The position numbers were made by a program, and so were the translations under genes. This document shows positions 1-13,048 of a stretch of DNA of 64,000 nucleotides, in pieces. Every line of letters begins with the position of its first letter. Within the stretch, counting starts at the first letter, position 1. Origin of the DNA: Brugia malayi (Eukaryota; Nematoda; Chromadorea; Rhabditida; Onchocercidae); the NCBI RefSeq assembly GCF_000002995.4, contig NW_025062475.1, positions 5,646,187-5,710,186 on the forward strand, in the 5' to 3' direction. The notes under the pieces were generated by a model that worked only from the letters and a program-made list of their open reading frames with translations, had not been told where the DNA came from and searched no databases.

Positions 1-2162
1 CAAATTCACTGACTGCTTGTTTTTCATTCAATTCATGTTTTTTAATTTGTTTTTTTCTTCTTTTTTGCCTATTACATCACCTTTTGTTTATCTTTTGCCT
101 TTCATTACTGATAAGCATTCATTTTACTTACTGCATGTTTGATATTTATTCTATTCAGTTTGTTGCATGCTGTCTTAATGATTTTCACTTACTGCAACTA
201 ATTACATTTAGCATATGTTTTTTTACTTGAGAAGTTAATTTCTTTTTCTTATATACCAGTTTATTTTATTTTTTTAATTGCTAAATATATTGCTACTTGT
301 TCCAATGTTCTGAGATAAAATTCACTCACTGCAAAAACATCAGAATAAAATAGAATTGCTAGAAAAATACTTCAAATGAATAGCATGCAATAACTCGAAA
401 TTTAATAGCTTGATAAATAGAGAATGAAAAGAATGTTACTGTCATTATTTTATCTCTTTTTCTAATTTCATTACTCACTCCTTCTCTATTCTCAGTAGTT
501 GTAAACATTTTTAATGTTAATTTGGACAGTGTTTGCAACACCTCTTTCTATATGATTATCAGTTGATGGCAGTAATACAGTTTACCTCGTAAGTCCTATT
601 TCATACTTGAAATATAAATAATATAATGAAATTCCGGAATTGCTCTCACGTTCGTCTTAATTTCCGCTAGCAACCATTCTTTTCCGAATTTATTAATTTT
701 TGAAAGGAGCCAAAAAACAATAGTTTATTACTAATAACGTAATTAATAGATTAATAATATTTTTCATTTTCAAGACTGTTCCACACATACTTTTCTCTGG
801 TGAATATTTCTCTTTTGATTCTCTATTATATCACAACTCTCTAAATGACATCTCACTTTGCAGGCATCGAAAAGATAAACTGTTCCATAATTTTTTTTTT
901 TTTTTTTTGTTTTTTAAATGGCGAAAGGAACAAAGAATTTGACTCACTCATCTTTTAGATATCAATCGGTCGCACAGTCAATAATAATTACATCTAAACA
1001 CCAAAAAGAAGAAAAAATATATTTCATCAGCGCGACATCAAAAAGAAATTCACAAAATTATCCAATTGAATTGTATATTACAACTAAAATCTTGAACACA
1101 ATTTGTTTAGATGTTTAAAAAAAGTAATGTTTTGTGGAAAGTGAACAACTGTTCATTTACACCAATTAATCGAATTTAATAATTATGTAATCAAGTTTTT
1201 TCGTCAATTTTCAGCTATGTTTTTTGTCATGAAGTTAAATACTTCTGTATGTGATGTGAGGACATTAAAGTTTGTTTTTTTTTTTTTTTTTTTATTTAGT
1301 CACATTTATATATTTTTTCTTTCTCTTACTTTAGGGCTAGTGTAAATCGAAAAGTGCTCTAATCTAATTTCTATATCTGTAAAACAATTTGGTTTCCTTT
1401 GCATAGAGACTCCTTCCGATGATTTATGAAGTTCAAGAACTGACAAATGCAGTAGTATATAGGTCAAAACGTTGTTCCTCTGAATTCAGAGCCTTTGTAA
1501 GATAATCAGGGTTTCAAATAACATCATTTGCTAATTAAAAATTTCTTTAAGAAAAAAAAGAAAGGATAGAACAAAAAGCCAACAGCACTGTAAAGTATAT
1601 TATGATTACGATTATTATTACCGAAAAATGAAGTATTTCATGGACATTTGCCGGATATTTATGATAATGAGCTGCTAAACAATCCTCATTCAATTAATTA
1701 ATCTTTTTAATTAACGATTTCTCCAATGTGAAGGAATCGTTAAAGACGATTATATTTATGAAGAAATAAATGATGTAAGCTTGGAATGAAGGAATGAAGC
1801 TAAACGACAATTACCACTTTATTTATTCATTTCCAAAAAAAAAAAGAAATCCTTCCACCATTAAAATAATCCTACTTGCACCATCAATAAATAAAACACT
1901 GTATTAGTAGCAGCAACCATTGTTTGCATAATGGTTCAGCGAAGAGGAGTGATGTAGCGTTATTAGTTGCTGTTTCATGGATTGCTATATTTCTGGTTGA
2001 ATGTGTCAAAGCAGTGAATAGGGAGATTAGGTCTGTGGAGTTTTACATAAGTAGAAGTTGTATTCTTGGGGTTTACAGGTGAATAGTTTTTCAATTTATA
2101 GTAATTTTTCTTTTGAGTAGCGCTTTCTCTGTCGCTCTGTTTCGAACGATTGTCATGCTGAA
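1..2162. other. Gene-free flank upstream of RRN3
   Basis: AT-rich sequence with homopolymer T runs near 893-908 and 1274-1293. The open frames here are short, low in complexity and resemble nothing I know. I see no gene, tRNA or repeat family. Promoter elements for RRN3 are presumably at the right end but I could not pick one out. Confidence 0.5.
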
Positions 2163-5100
2163 ATGGCGAACAACGTTAAGCAAGAAACAATCTCGGGAGA
2201 AACTGTTATTAGTGCTTATCTTTCAGTAAGTTTTCATTGAAATTTATTTGATTGAAATCACCAGGAACTAAGTGAGACATTCTGGAGCACAGCGTATTTT
2301 TCCTATTTGAAGCAGTAGGCAGCATCTAATATTCTAAATGTGTCGGTGATCAGTTCGCATGTAGCATGCGATTATTGCGCTTAAGTGACATAATATGATT
2401 TCCTAGTTCAGTATTGCAGTATCAGTGGTTATTTTTCTTTGTAATATGAATAGTATTGTTGTAATGATTGTTTCAGGGGGACATAAATGGTTTGATAACT
2501 TACGATAAACTATGTAAGGCTATTGATTTTTTAAACCAGTGGGATTCACAAGCAGTGATCGACTTTCTTCGTCAGTTTGTGGATATCGCCCATCTGTTCG
2601 ACCATCGTTGTAAACAGCTGGTGTTGAAATTCGTTGTTAGTTTACATCGTATTAGTGTATTCTGGATTCTAATATTAATGATATTCTTATTATAAGGTTA
2701 TTAATGTGAGTTAATGTTATGTCAATTGTGAATAATCTTATTATTAGGCATTTATTTGCGTGTTTGCACGGTATTTTTGATTTATCTTTCTTCTGCTGCC
2801 TATAAGTTTTATAAGCAAAAAGTTTTTGGGGCAGCATGCGATTTTAGTGTAATGTATAGTAATCGTAAGTAAGTTAATTATAAAATGTGTTTTAGCAAGT
2901 GGATTGGCAATTTGTTCCTAGTGATATCCGACCTCAGTTCGTCAAATTACTTCGAGATATTGGTGTGCAGTATATTTGTCACACCGAGTCGGTTATAAGA
3001 TGTTTCGTGGAACATCTATCTGCTAAAATCCAACCCCTTTCTACTGCTAATCAAAGTCAAGGTTAAATTCTTTGTTATGAACCTCAAAGCAGAAAAGGGA
3101 CAAATAGAAACACCCTGAAATCATTTGGCAGAAAGTATGTTGAGGAATTAAAATGACTGCATTACGGGGTATGGAGTGTGGGAATCAAGTGGGGCTTTTT
3201 CTTGTTAATAGTTTTCAAATTTGATTTGCTGTTCAGTCCTTTATTTCAATTCAGAATGTTTCAGAGGTTATGAACAAGCATATCGGTGTGTTTATGCTAT
3301 GTTTGACAGAAGAAGAACAAAACAATATTTACAAATTGGCAATTGATGGTTTGGCATTTATAGTAAAGTGTTTTCCTTTGTAAGTTCTTATGTTGACTAC
3401 GCTAACATGCATTTCGATCTTTTAGCTTCAAATGATGTTGCAGAAGTTTATTTTTAAGTATTTTCAAGAAATTTTCATCAGTTTTTATAGAAGAAAAATG
3501 AGATTTGATTAATTAAAGTCAGTTCTTGTATTTAAATTTTTTCATTAAGCATTAGTCTTCTTCATAGTAATGAGGTTTTCCTAATGTGATTAAAGAATAT
3601 ATCGCTGATATGATCTGCAGCAATACCGGAATAGAACTCTAGAAAAAAAACACGAACAATTTGCCTAACAATAAATGTATGCCCTTGAAATGACTGAAAT
3701 AATAGAATTCATTGGATAAACTTGATTGTTCCATAGTATATGCTGTCATTCTTCATCCTAATTTTACTTAAGTTCTGAATTTTCGACTACTTTCTTTTTT
3801 TTTTTTTTTTTTTATTTTGGGAATGTTCTTTGGAAACATAAACTTAATTCACAGTCTTCACTGACCTTATTCATGTTTTGCTTATTCCGTCTCAGGTACT
3901 ATTTTTCCTGACCAAAGTGGACGTGTAATATAGAGATTTTTTAATTCAAAAAAATTAGTAATGTTCCTACGAGATATAAAAACTCGTGAAAGTGTACATC
4001 ACCACCAATATATCTATTTATTCAGAGCAACAAAAAGTCTCGTCAAAATTATTCGTCACCGCTTTCCTCATCATTCGGTATCATCAATTCGATATATTAG
4101 TTATGTAAGAAATCTTATATTAATATGTCAGAGCATCACGCAGTGTCGAGAGGATATCTTATCCATCATTATTGATGGCCTTGCTCAACTCGATGTGAGT
4201 ATTAATATTTGTATTAACTCATTTTTCTTATGTTTCATGAAGCATTTATTGATAAATCGATTTGATTACAGCTAGTTAATGCTTTGAAAAATCAAAAATA
4301 CAGTTTTAGGCAGTGTTAACGAAAGTAGAAAATTCAAACAGGGAAGAGGATAGCTGTGATGATGGTCTAAATGTATTCTTACTGGTTAGTTTAATGGATA
4401 TATGTTATTTTTTTTTCTTTAAGTTGAAAGAAAATGATAATCATTCTCATAACTGTTCGATCATTCCTTTGGTGATAGTTGATCTGCATATTGATGATGG
4501 TTACATATGCATATTTTCTCTGTCACTTGTCAGTTCATCTTGGTTTGCGTAAAATCACAAGACTTAAACTTCATTATATGTTGGTAATAATTTTGGAGTG
4601 GCAGGAATGTGATTTCTGATCGGTATTAAGCGCATATCTTTTACAGCCTTGTTACTTTAAGGACGAAGAATACGAAAGGAAGGTTAATGAAGTGCAAGAT
4701 AATAATGACAAGGTGGAGAAGTTGGATATTTGCATGTCACTTATGTTTGATTATATAGGAAAACTTTGTAGTCAGGAGAACTTGACAGAAATAGGTACGT
4801 TTTTTCTTGAATGCTTGAAAATTTCTTAACAACTGATTTTTCATCACAAAAACACTTATAATGCTCACTAATCATGAAAACGAAGCTACAAGTAAGATAT
4901 TTGTCTTCAAAGCTAATGCTTGAGAAGTTAGAGCTCTCTTAACTCAGTAAATTTTTTATCAAATACATTTCCAATTATTGCCTACAGATTGGCTGCCATC
5001 AACGCCCAGACAAAAGAAGATAATAAAGGAGTTATTGGTTGTATTCGAAGAGCATCTTTTAATGGCTCATGGTTTGAAGAACATATCTTTCCTTTGGTTT

Positions 5101-7151
5101 TACGTTTGCAGTCTTGATACGGTGTGGTTATTCAGAATTATTTTCCCTATTTCTTTTTCCTTACGCACATTTTTGCTTTGTCTGCTATAATTCTTTTTGA
5201 GCTAACGATTTTTTTGTTATTGCAGAGTTATCAAAAAAATTTTCTGAGGTGGCTCTGGAGTTTTGTTACGCGATTGAACCAGACACCTAATGACTGGAAA
5301 AAAGCGCAAGGTGCTGCTTGTTACATCAGTAGCATGCTTTCTCGTGCTTCATATATTAATCTGAGGTAACCCTCTCTTCTGCAATTTGGTTACATTATAG
5401 ATATGTTTTAAAAATTATTTTTTGTAATCCTTAGTGATAGGATAGATCAACTGAGGCGAATTTACCAATTCAAAAATGGGAATTTTGAAAACTAAAATAA
5501 TCCCGTAATGTTTTTAGTACAACGATGGAGTGGTTGGAAGTGTTGTCACATTGGTGTACTACTTATGTGAATGAGATGGTTGATCGAACAACTGCTGCTA
5601 CTGCAGGCTCAACTCGACATGGAACATTCTATGCTGTGTTTCAAGCATTTCTTGTTGCCTTTTGTTTTCGATACCGTGAAATAGTACAAGCAAAAGGTTA
5701 ATGCGAGTACTTTTGATGTGTTTTATGGTAACGTTTTTAGGCGAAATGCTAGTGGAAGCATCCTGTTATTCTTTGTTACTAATTTTTAGAAACCTAGAAA
5801 AGAAAATACTTGTTGCATAAATAACTGATTTGAATCACTATAGTCTTGAAATTAAGAAATAAATTGAAGAGCGCTATATGAAGTTTTTTTGGAAAGCGGA
5901 TGTAGTTGACTTATAGTTCCACAGGATCAGTATCTGTGGTGAATGATTTTTTTCTTCCATGTTTCTTAAACTTCAATGTTTGATATGAACTTGGGAAAGA
6001 AAAAATCTTTGAAGCGTTTGTTTTCAGAAGTGGCCAAGATACATCATTGGGGGCTGGGACATATTATCCACAGTACATTAGAACCTTTATCATACATTAG
6101 TCATCCAGTCGCTTTATGTTTTGCAACAATAAGCAGGTCAAACTTAGTTGTTTTATGTGAATTTTATCATTTTTCTTTTGTTACTTTTGTTGAAAATTTT
6201 GTCTCGTCCTACTTATGGTATATTTTCGGATAAGCTTTATAATCTCCTAAAAAGTTGATCTTTGACATAAAGCACTGCCAAGAATTTGCTATTAAAAATG
6301 ACTAAAAAATCCGTGGTTTTAGTAATATTTTTACTTTACTTTAAAGATTTTAAACATCAAGATCCAGTTTAGTTTTAAAATAAATTAACTTTGGTTGTAT
6401 TAATTTTAATTTTTTGAAACTTGCAGATCTGTGCAGCTTGTTTATGTGAACCATATTTTACCGGCAAAACCGGCAGAGATGATGCCTTTCGAATCTCATT
6501 TTCCATTTGATTCATACAGTTTGAAAAGGTAAATTTATAATATGTCGTGCTGGTTTGTCTGAATTTTTTTTTCCTTTTTTTTGAATTTTAGAATATATAT
6601 ATATATATAATATTCGTTTGGCGAAAATAAGAGCGAAGAAAAATCGCTTTAAAAGTATAGATTTAAGTGTAGATTTGGCTATTGTAGTTACGATTTCCAG
6701 GTCGCTCTCTTTTATTGCACCGCTTATGCGAAAGTTTTCACCTCTTGCTGAAGATGCGGTCACTCTGAAAAATGAATTGCTGTGGAAAAATGTAATTGAA
6801 GCGGTGGATTGTCATAACTACGAGGGAAATAATGGCTCATGGGAATTTCTTGATGATATTAGGCGAGATCAAAATGAACTCGAACGACTTGGTTAGTCAT
6901 AATCGACATTTTCTCTTTAGTCATATTTAATCGTTTACACAACGAACTTTTCAATATTTTTTCGATCTGTACTCAACTCTTATATAGTATTTGTTGTTAT
7001 ATGTTAACTACATTTTTGATAACTCGCATCTAATGCGAAATTTTAAATATTATAGAAGAGAATAATGCTTCTCTCAAAATTGCTAACGAATTTTTAACCG
7101 TTTATTCGACTTCACCTGGACTCAAACAGTTCAAAACTTCACCTTTCTTAG
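2163..7151 (+). CDS. RRN3: RNA polymerase I initiation factor RRN3/TIF-IA, 14 exons, 3' end open
   Basis: Orthologue of RRN3/TIF-IA, the factor that bridges RNA polymerase I to the rDNA promoter-bound complex in the nucleolus. Exons: 2163-2225, 2477-2635, 2896-3061, 3265-3379, 4026-4194, 4310-4384, 4647-4794, 4988-5121, 5226-5365, 5518-5696, 6028-6136, 6427-6528, 6701-6891, 7056-7151. Phases agree at every junction and give about 615 residues, close to animal RRN3. Family blocks seen in order: SYVRNL with a following ILSIIIDGLAQLD, LDICMSLMFDYIGKLC, FLWFYVCSL, CYISSMLSRASYINL, HGTFYAVFQAFLVAFCFRYR, LEPLSYISHPVALCFATIS, and FPFDSYSLKRS. The start ATG (MANNVKQE) is the first in frame. The C-terminal SPGLKQFKTSPFLG resembles the Ser/Pro tail of RRN3. 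The last exon is unclear: acceptors near 7270, 7300 and 7953 would each give a very short tail. Family identification is firm; exon 6 and the 3' end are less certain. Confidence 0.92.
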
Positions 7152-8429
7152 GTATGTTTAATTTTTTTGGTTGTTATCTGTCTTGTTATAAATGTGGACT
7201 TATTTGACTCATGTGGATAACAGCTATGGGGTCCTGTGCTATTTACCTTGCCGTGTCCTTGCTATTATAGGAAACTTTTTGGTTACTGTTGTGTTTGTAG
7301 TGTATTGTCAGATATCATTTTAAATCAAGTTAATATTTACTCAACTTCATGACGTGTTATTATATTTCTGGAAATTAACTTTTCCCGAAACAGAAGTCTA
7401 CAAAATATACCTAGAAAAGTTTTCAGCTTCCGTTGTTCTTTTAATATATTGCTAATTGTAGGCACAGATCGGTAGCTCACACAACATAGTGTATATGGAA
7501 TTGACTTTGGCGACTGGCTAGCATTTCAGTTTTTTTATTTTTTCATACTTCATGTTTTTTGTATTAATTATAATTACTAGAATCTAGCAATAAAGTATAG
7601 ATATCGATATTTCATTGTTACTTTAATTTATAAAATTTTTATCATTTCTTGCAACCTTTTATACAAAGCATTTTTTTTACTACTTTTGAGAAGGACATTG
7701 TTTTCATAAAGTCTCATTATCTGTTACATAGTTTTATTTATAATTACTAGAATCTGATGGTGAAATCGTTAGGTTATAGCTAAAACCTTGGACTAATGAC
7801 AGCGGTAGAAGCACTATGTTTGGGAGAATGAACATCGGCGCACAGTAGAAAAGTGGCATAGTAGAAAACTGCTTTATATTTAATCTTTGTAGTATATGTC
7901 GAAATATCAAAATTTTTAGTGTGTTTCGTGGTCGTATCATATTTGTTTTTGCAGTTGTTAAGCCATAGTAATGGTTTTTCTTTACTATTGTAAATGGAAA
8001 TTTATGTCGACTGTTTTTATCACTTGTTTTTGTCGACTGGTTTTCATGTACTGTATTGTTGATGTTTATTTATTGTGTTATTGGTTAATAATGGGGCATA
8101 ATTTCTAGTCTAGAATACTTTTTTTTTTTTCAAGCAACAGCTTTTTTGAATCTTTAGAAAGAAAGAAGACTTTTTAATTTCGAAATACAAACTTCATGTG
8201 CATGTGGTGCATTTGCACTGCTGTTTTCCTATTTGTACACGAGTATGCTTTTTGAAAGTTTTGTTCCAGTTTACGTGCTCCATACGTTTCCAATACTTAT
8301 ACAGATCTATGCTTTCCCAGTTCGCATTGTTCAGTTTGTCAAAGTATCTTAAATCAAAATGAATTGAAAAAGTTTGGACAACAAAATTAGGGCATTAAGC
8401 ATCATTATGCGTGATTACTATAGAAAGTT
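7152..8429. other. RRN3 3' region and intergenic sequence
   Basis: Probably holds the final short exon, 3' UTR and poly(A) site of RRN3. A good acceptor (TTTTTGCAG) ends at 7953 and is followed in the required phase by four codons and a stop. No other gene or repeat is seen. Confidence 0.35.
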
Positions 8430-10840
8430 TACCTTCGAAGAATTCGGCTCCGAATTCATTCCTCATCATCCGTCAAGCCATCACAACATACTAATTTTAG
8501 ATATTGCAAGAAGTGGTCCATATTGCTTATGCCAATTAGGCATGTACTGATACCGGGAAATTGTATCGCATAATCGATAGCAAGTTTTACTAATGATATT
8601 CCTTTGTCAGATTCCTTGTAAACTTATGTCAGATTCGTTGTTTGGTGATATTTTTTTCCTATACAGGAGATTTTGAGAGACAGGGTTGGTTACACACTAA
8701 AAACTGTCCTTTGATGTAGCTAAATTTTGTTGCTAAAGCTATATCAATTATGATCGTTTAAACCTCGACGATTCGAAACTGTAACGATCCGAGTTTCGAC
8801 TATTTAAATTTCTTTTAAATAGAAAATCGTACCACTGTTCGATTTAGTAAAGAGATTCAGGAATGTCTAACGTTTTAGAAACTTTATTCCTAAATCTTAC
8901 CGGTGCAGTAATTCTCGATAATAAATCTAACCTTGCAACAGGAGACAGCTTGAAAGACAGGTGATGGTGCAGGATGCCAATCTGGTGGTCCATTGTTTGT
9001 GAGAAGGCCCATCGATAATAGTGCACCATTCACAATGCCTACTCAACTGAAATTTTTTTAAAGACTGATAAGTAAGAAAGTCGATTGGTAGTGGTTCTCA
9101 GTTTGTGTGAAACTTTATTTTTTCTACTCAACGTTTAAATTCCGGAAATTTAGGATCTTATGAAAGTATTTCTTCTGTTCTGTCACCAATTTTTTAAGAA
9201 TTATTTTGCTACTATTTTATTTGTTTAGCAATTATTTGTTAACCTTAAGTCGTTGTATATATTCACCCAATGAATTGTCGCAAAAATTTGCTCGTCCATA
9301 AGTCATCACAACATCCATTTTTAAGTCAGTGTTTTCAATTACGTAGCTTAAAACTTCTAAGTTGAATTGTACCAATAATTTATACCTAATTTATCCATAA
9401 TTAATCATTGTTTACAAAGAAGAGGAGAGTAACTTATTGAGAAAGTTAATGGAGATGAGGAGACAGCATAGTTGTCAAAGTATTTTAAATATACATTTGA
9501 CGTACACAATGTTTCGAAGTGTATATAAGGCTAAGCCAATATATTTTGCTTTTCCAGTAAGTTTAGCTATTCGTTTCGTAGTGCTTGCAGCGATTCGCCA
9601 AAGATTGTTTTGGCTAATGAATCAAAGTCAACATTCCGTAACTTCAAATGAATAAATACAAATATCACGATAGATTGGAAGAAAGACATTATACTAATTC
9701 AACTTGTAATCTAAAAATCGAATTATCAATCTGTTACTTGACGGATTGATAATTCACTTTAAACTTTTTTGTATCATATCATTTTATTAACTCACGTAGT
9801 AAGTGTTTAAGATTTTTTGGCCAGTCAAATACTTTATACCTTGTTTTCTTTTTACTGTTCAAGAATGAAAGGGAGACTTGTTCGGAGAAATGATCAAGCA
9901 TTTTTTATTTATCTAATATAAATAAAAATATCGAATGATTTCTATTGCATTGAAACATATAGTTATGAGCTATGAGGAGGATTAAATTATTCCATATGTC
10001 CTAGAAAAAAATCAAGATTGCATACATAAATACTAGTATGCATTTAATTTGTTAAAAAAGATAGTAATTTGATATCAAGCCAAGAATAAGACCTGCAGAT
10101 AACAAATATCCACATAGGTTAGTTTCAATCTTTTGAGGCTGATTGTAAGTTGCTCGAGAAGAATATGAGCTCGATAATCATATGGTCTCGAAAAGTCTAA
10201 TTCAAATCTACCTATTTTAGTACTGATACAATACATTTGTCGTGGAATTTTAGTTAATACCTGAAAATGTTCAAAGGAAAATATTATGTCAGATTAAAAA
10301 TTATCTAAAATTTAGGTTAAAAGGAAAGGATAACAACTTGTCCAAGAAGTTCTTCGGATCTGCTTGACCATACCAATATGCAGTATCGATATAATTTACA
10401 CCATTTCTCAATGCTTCATTTAGAAGTTTATCCAATGAATCTTTAAAATCACCAAATAATCCACCCATTACTCCACATCCTGCACATATATGTAGCAGTG
10501 ATAATTGTTAACTATGCTTTATTGGTGATAACTAATAAATGAATTACTTCATTTCTTTTTACATACTAAATGCCATAGTTGAAACATTAATAAATGTCTT
10601 TCCAAGCTGACGATATGACATTCCAGAACACTTGGACTTCTGATAACGATCAAAATTGTAGTTCGATGATGCTTCATCATTCTGTATCTTATTAGAAAAA
10701 GAATTTTTAACACAGACATACATAACATTGTTAATTAATCAAAGATCATCTATGAAATGAAGCAAATTTAAGCACACATTTTGAGATTGTTTATCCTCTT
10801 TCATAGCAATGGAAAATAAATAGCCATGTGAAGTAGACAT
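8430..10840 (-). pseudogene. Decayed aldo-keto reductase (L-galactose dehydrogenase-like)
   Basis: Homology to the L-GalDH branch of NADPH-dependent aldo-keto reductases is clear and ordered. Readable exons: 10778-10840 (N-terminal tail), 10567-10681 (SYRQLGKTFINVSTMAF), 10338-10479 (GVMGGLFGD and NYIDTAYWYG, carrying the catalytic Asp and Tyr), 10093-10260 (IPRQMYCISTKIGRFELDF with the catalytic Lys, and KRLKLTYVDI), then fragments at about 9511-9597, 9252-9365 (EVLSYVIENTDLKMDVVMTY) and 8935-9033 (MGLLTNNGPPDWHPA). Lesions: the 10338/10260 junction cannot be spliced in frame with GT-AG. No acceptor precedes the next fragment. ESLQALRNE runs into TAG while GKAKYIGLALYT is in another frame. 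RGLNDHN and IALATKF near 8750 are also in different frames, and LTDDEE near 8450 is followed by TGA. The His of the catalytic tetrad is not found. A leader-type acceptor (poly-T...TTCTCAG) precedes exon 1, so the gene was probably once expressed. Sequencing error could explain one lesion but hardly all. Confidence 0.75.
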
Positions 10841-13048
10841 TGTATGTGACTGAGCTGTTGTCGCATATTCTGAGAATCAAAAAAAAAAAAATAATTTGAA
10901 GAAAGGAAAAACTGATATTTTCGTAACTTAACGAAGAATAGCAAAGATAAATTTGTTAAGAAAGGTTAAAGCTAAGCTTCCATAACCACTTTTAAAACCA
11001 GTTTTAATCGAAAAAAAAACGGATAGTATTGTAAGGCATTAGTATAATTTGAAATGCATGCTGTATAGCAATACAATTTGATATGCATGCATGCTATATG
11101 ACATTATTGCAATGCAGTAATGCTTGAAGACTTTGTTGAATTATCTGAATTTATGATTTAAAAACAAGGAAGAAATGGAATGAGTAGACATAATTATGCA
11201 TTGATGTAATCAGAAATTCCATTTGAACTAGTCACGCAATAGTACTACAGTATTCGATCAATAATAGAATAATGATGACGATGAGATAGATGGATAAAAC
11301 TAAGGTTAGATATTCGGAATAATTGTGATATCTTATCAATGAGTATACATTTAAGTTTAAACGTCTTAAACGTTTTGAGTTTACCGCGTAACTTAGAACA
11401 TAATATGAGATTGTTTTACCTGATCTGCACCAAATAAAGTTTCCTTTATAAGTTTTCATCCTATCGTCGTGAAAGATTCGATAATTTAATTATTATTTTG
11501 CGAGAGGTTGTTGATCTCAGGAAGATTCGTTAGATGTCGATGTAAATATGTGGGTTAACAGAGGAATATAATAATTCCTTTATTAGCAGAAGCAATAGTG
11601 CAGTAACTTGATAGAGAACAATTAAAGTTGAACTCTCCTAGCATTGTGTATTTTTATCATTTTATTCGTGCCAGATGATTCAAGTGTTGTGTCATGTATT
11701 TATTTCAGCTCATTTATTTTAAATTAGTAAGTTTCAGGTTCTATAATCTTCACGTTAGGTTTTTCTTTTTCTTTTTATGTTCCGATTAATATTTCAAAAA
11801 TTCCGAGAAAACTGTTTTGGCAAGAGATTCGATTTCGTACTCTAATAATTATTAGGATCAAAAGAGAAATTTTGAAAATTACGCAAATCTTCTCTCCATT
11901 AAATTCACGCTGATATTATTTACTTTTATTACAATTTTTAGTCGATCATATAAAAAAAACTAAATGTTTCAGTGATTTGATTCGTTCACAAAATTATTTA
12001 GAAATTTTTTCATTTAACTTTTTGATTAATATGAATCTTTTAATTTCTTCTGCTGTTATCAGAAACTTTTATCTATCAGCAATACTGACTAGGTAATAAA
12101 TTAAAAAATAAAGCATCACTTTCTAATCCGAAACTTCAGTAAATCATAATTCGGACAAAGTGGAGTATTCTTTTTCAATGAAGAAATAAGTCTTCCCTAT
12201 AACCAAGTGTGGAACTTATATTTGTCAATATTGATGCAGTGAATAATACTATAATAATTGCCTTTACAGAATCTGATTGTTTTTTGTAGTTAGAATTGAA
12301 AAAATTTCTTACAAATAATTAATATAAATCAGAAATAGCTAAGGAAATTGAAAGAAAGTAAGTTACAAATATGAACGGTTATTGATGAATGGAAAAGCCT
12401 GGATCAGATTACCGAAGGACAAAATTGAATTAGTAATATGACAGGGAAAACAGTGATTATTTGAACACAAAGTGATATTTCTAAATTTGTGTCGAAGAAA
12501 CAAGCATATATACTTCGATTTTGAAATGAAGTAATTTAAAAAAAAAACCGATCAAAATTTGGGAGTTACTTCATTATTTAATCATGTATTTAATAATTCT
12601 ACACCAACAGAAATAAGTTAAAAATAGTCGTTTGACTTCGATTTTTTAACTCCCTTCAAATGACTGGTGTAGCCAATAAAAATATTTGAAGGATCAAAGT
12701 TCTCGTTTGTTCAAAAAAACGTATATCAGAACTACAAAATGGATCAGAATTGAACATATATCAGCTTTGTTTGATAAAAAAATCCCAAATCTATTGGTTA
12801 GAAAGAAACCCTACTTTCATTTAGGACTACATTTACGGGAGTTCTTATACTAATTTTAATATTTATGAGTTGAATTCGTTCTCCTTAAAATTATAAGGTA
12901 GAAATTTTCTGTCTGTTTAGTACCACTGAAGAGAATTTGCCTTTTCCGGAATGAAAGAAAATTTTCAGAATTCACTTCATATCTCAAAGAAATAAGTAGT
13001 AGCATAAATGATTATATTAGAAAGTTTTTAGTTTTGTAATGATTAAAT
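10841..13048. other. Intergenic, nothing supported
   Basis: AT-rich sequence between the reductase relic and the 3' end of the RabGAP gene. A poly-A tract near 10881 is the reverse-strand pyrimidine tract in front of the reductase. Open frames in 11232-11459 are low in complexity. No gene recognised. Confidence 0.45.

Noticed and set aside
918..1118. 66-codon open frame on the plus strand
   Set aside because: Low in complexity, no homology I recognise, and it begins right after a T run; likely chance.
9437..9655. 72-codon plus-strand frame with a hydrophobic stretch
   Set aside because: The minus strand of the same bases carries clear aldo-keto reductase blocks (ESLQALRN, GKAKYIGLALYT), so this frame is a shadow.
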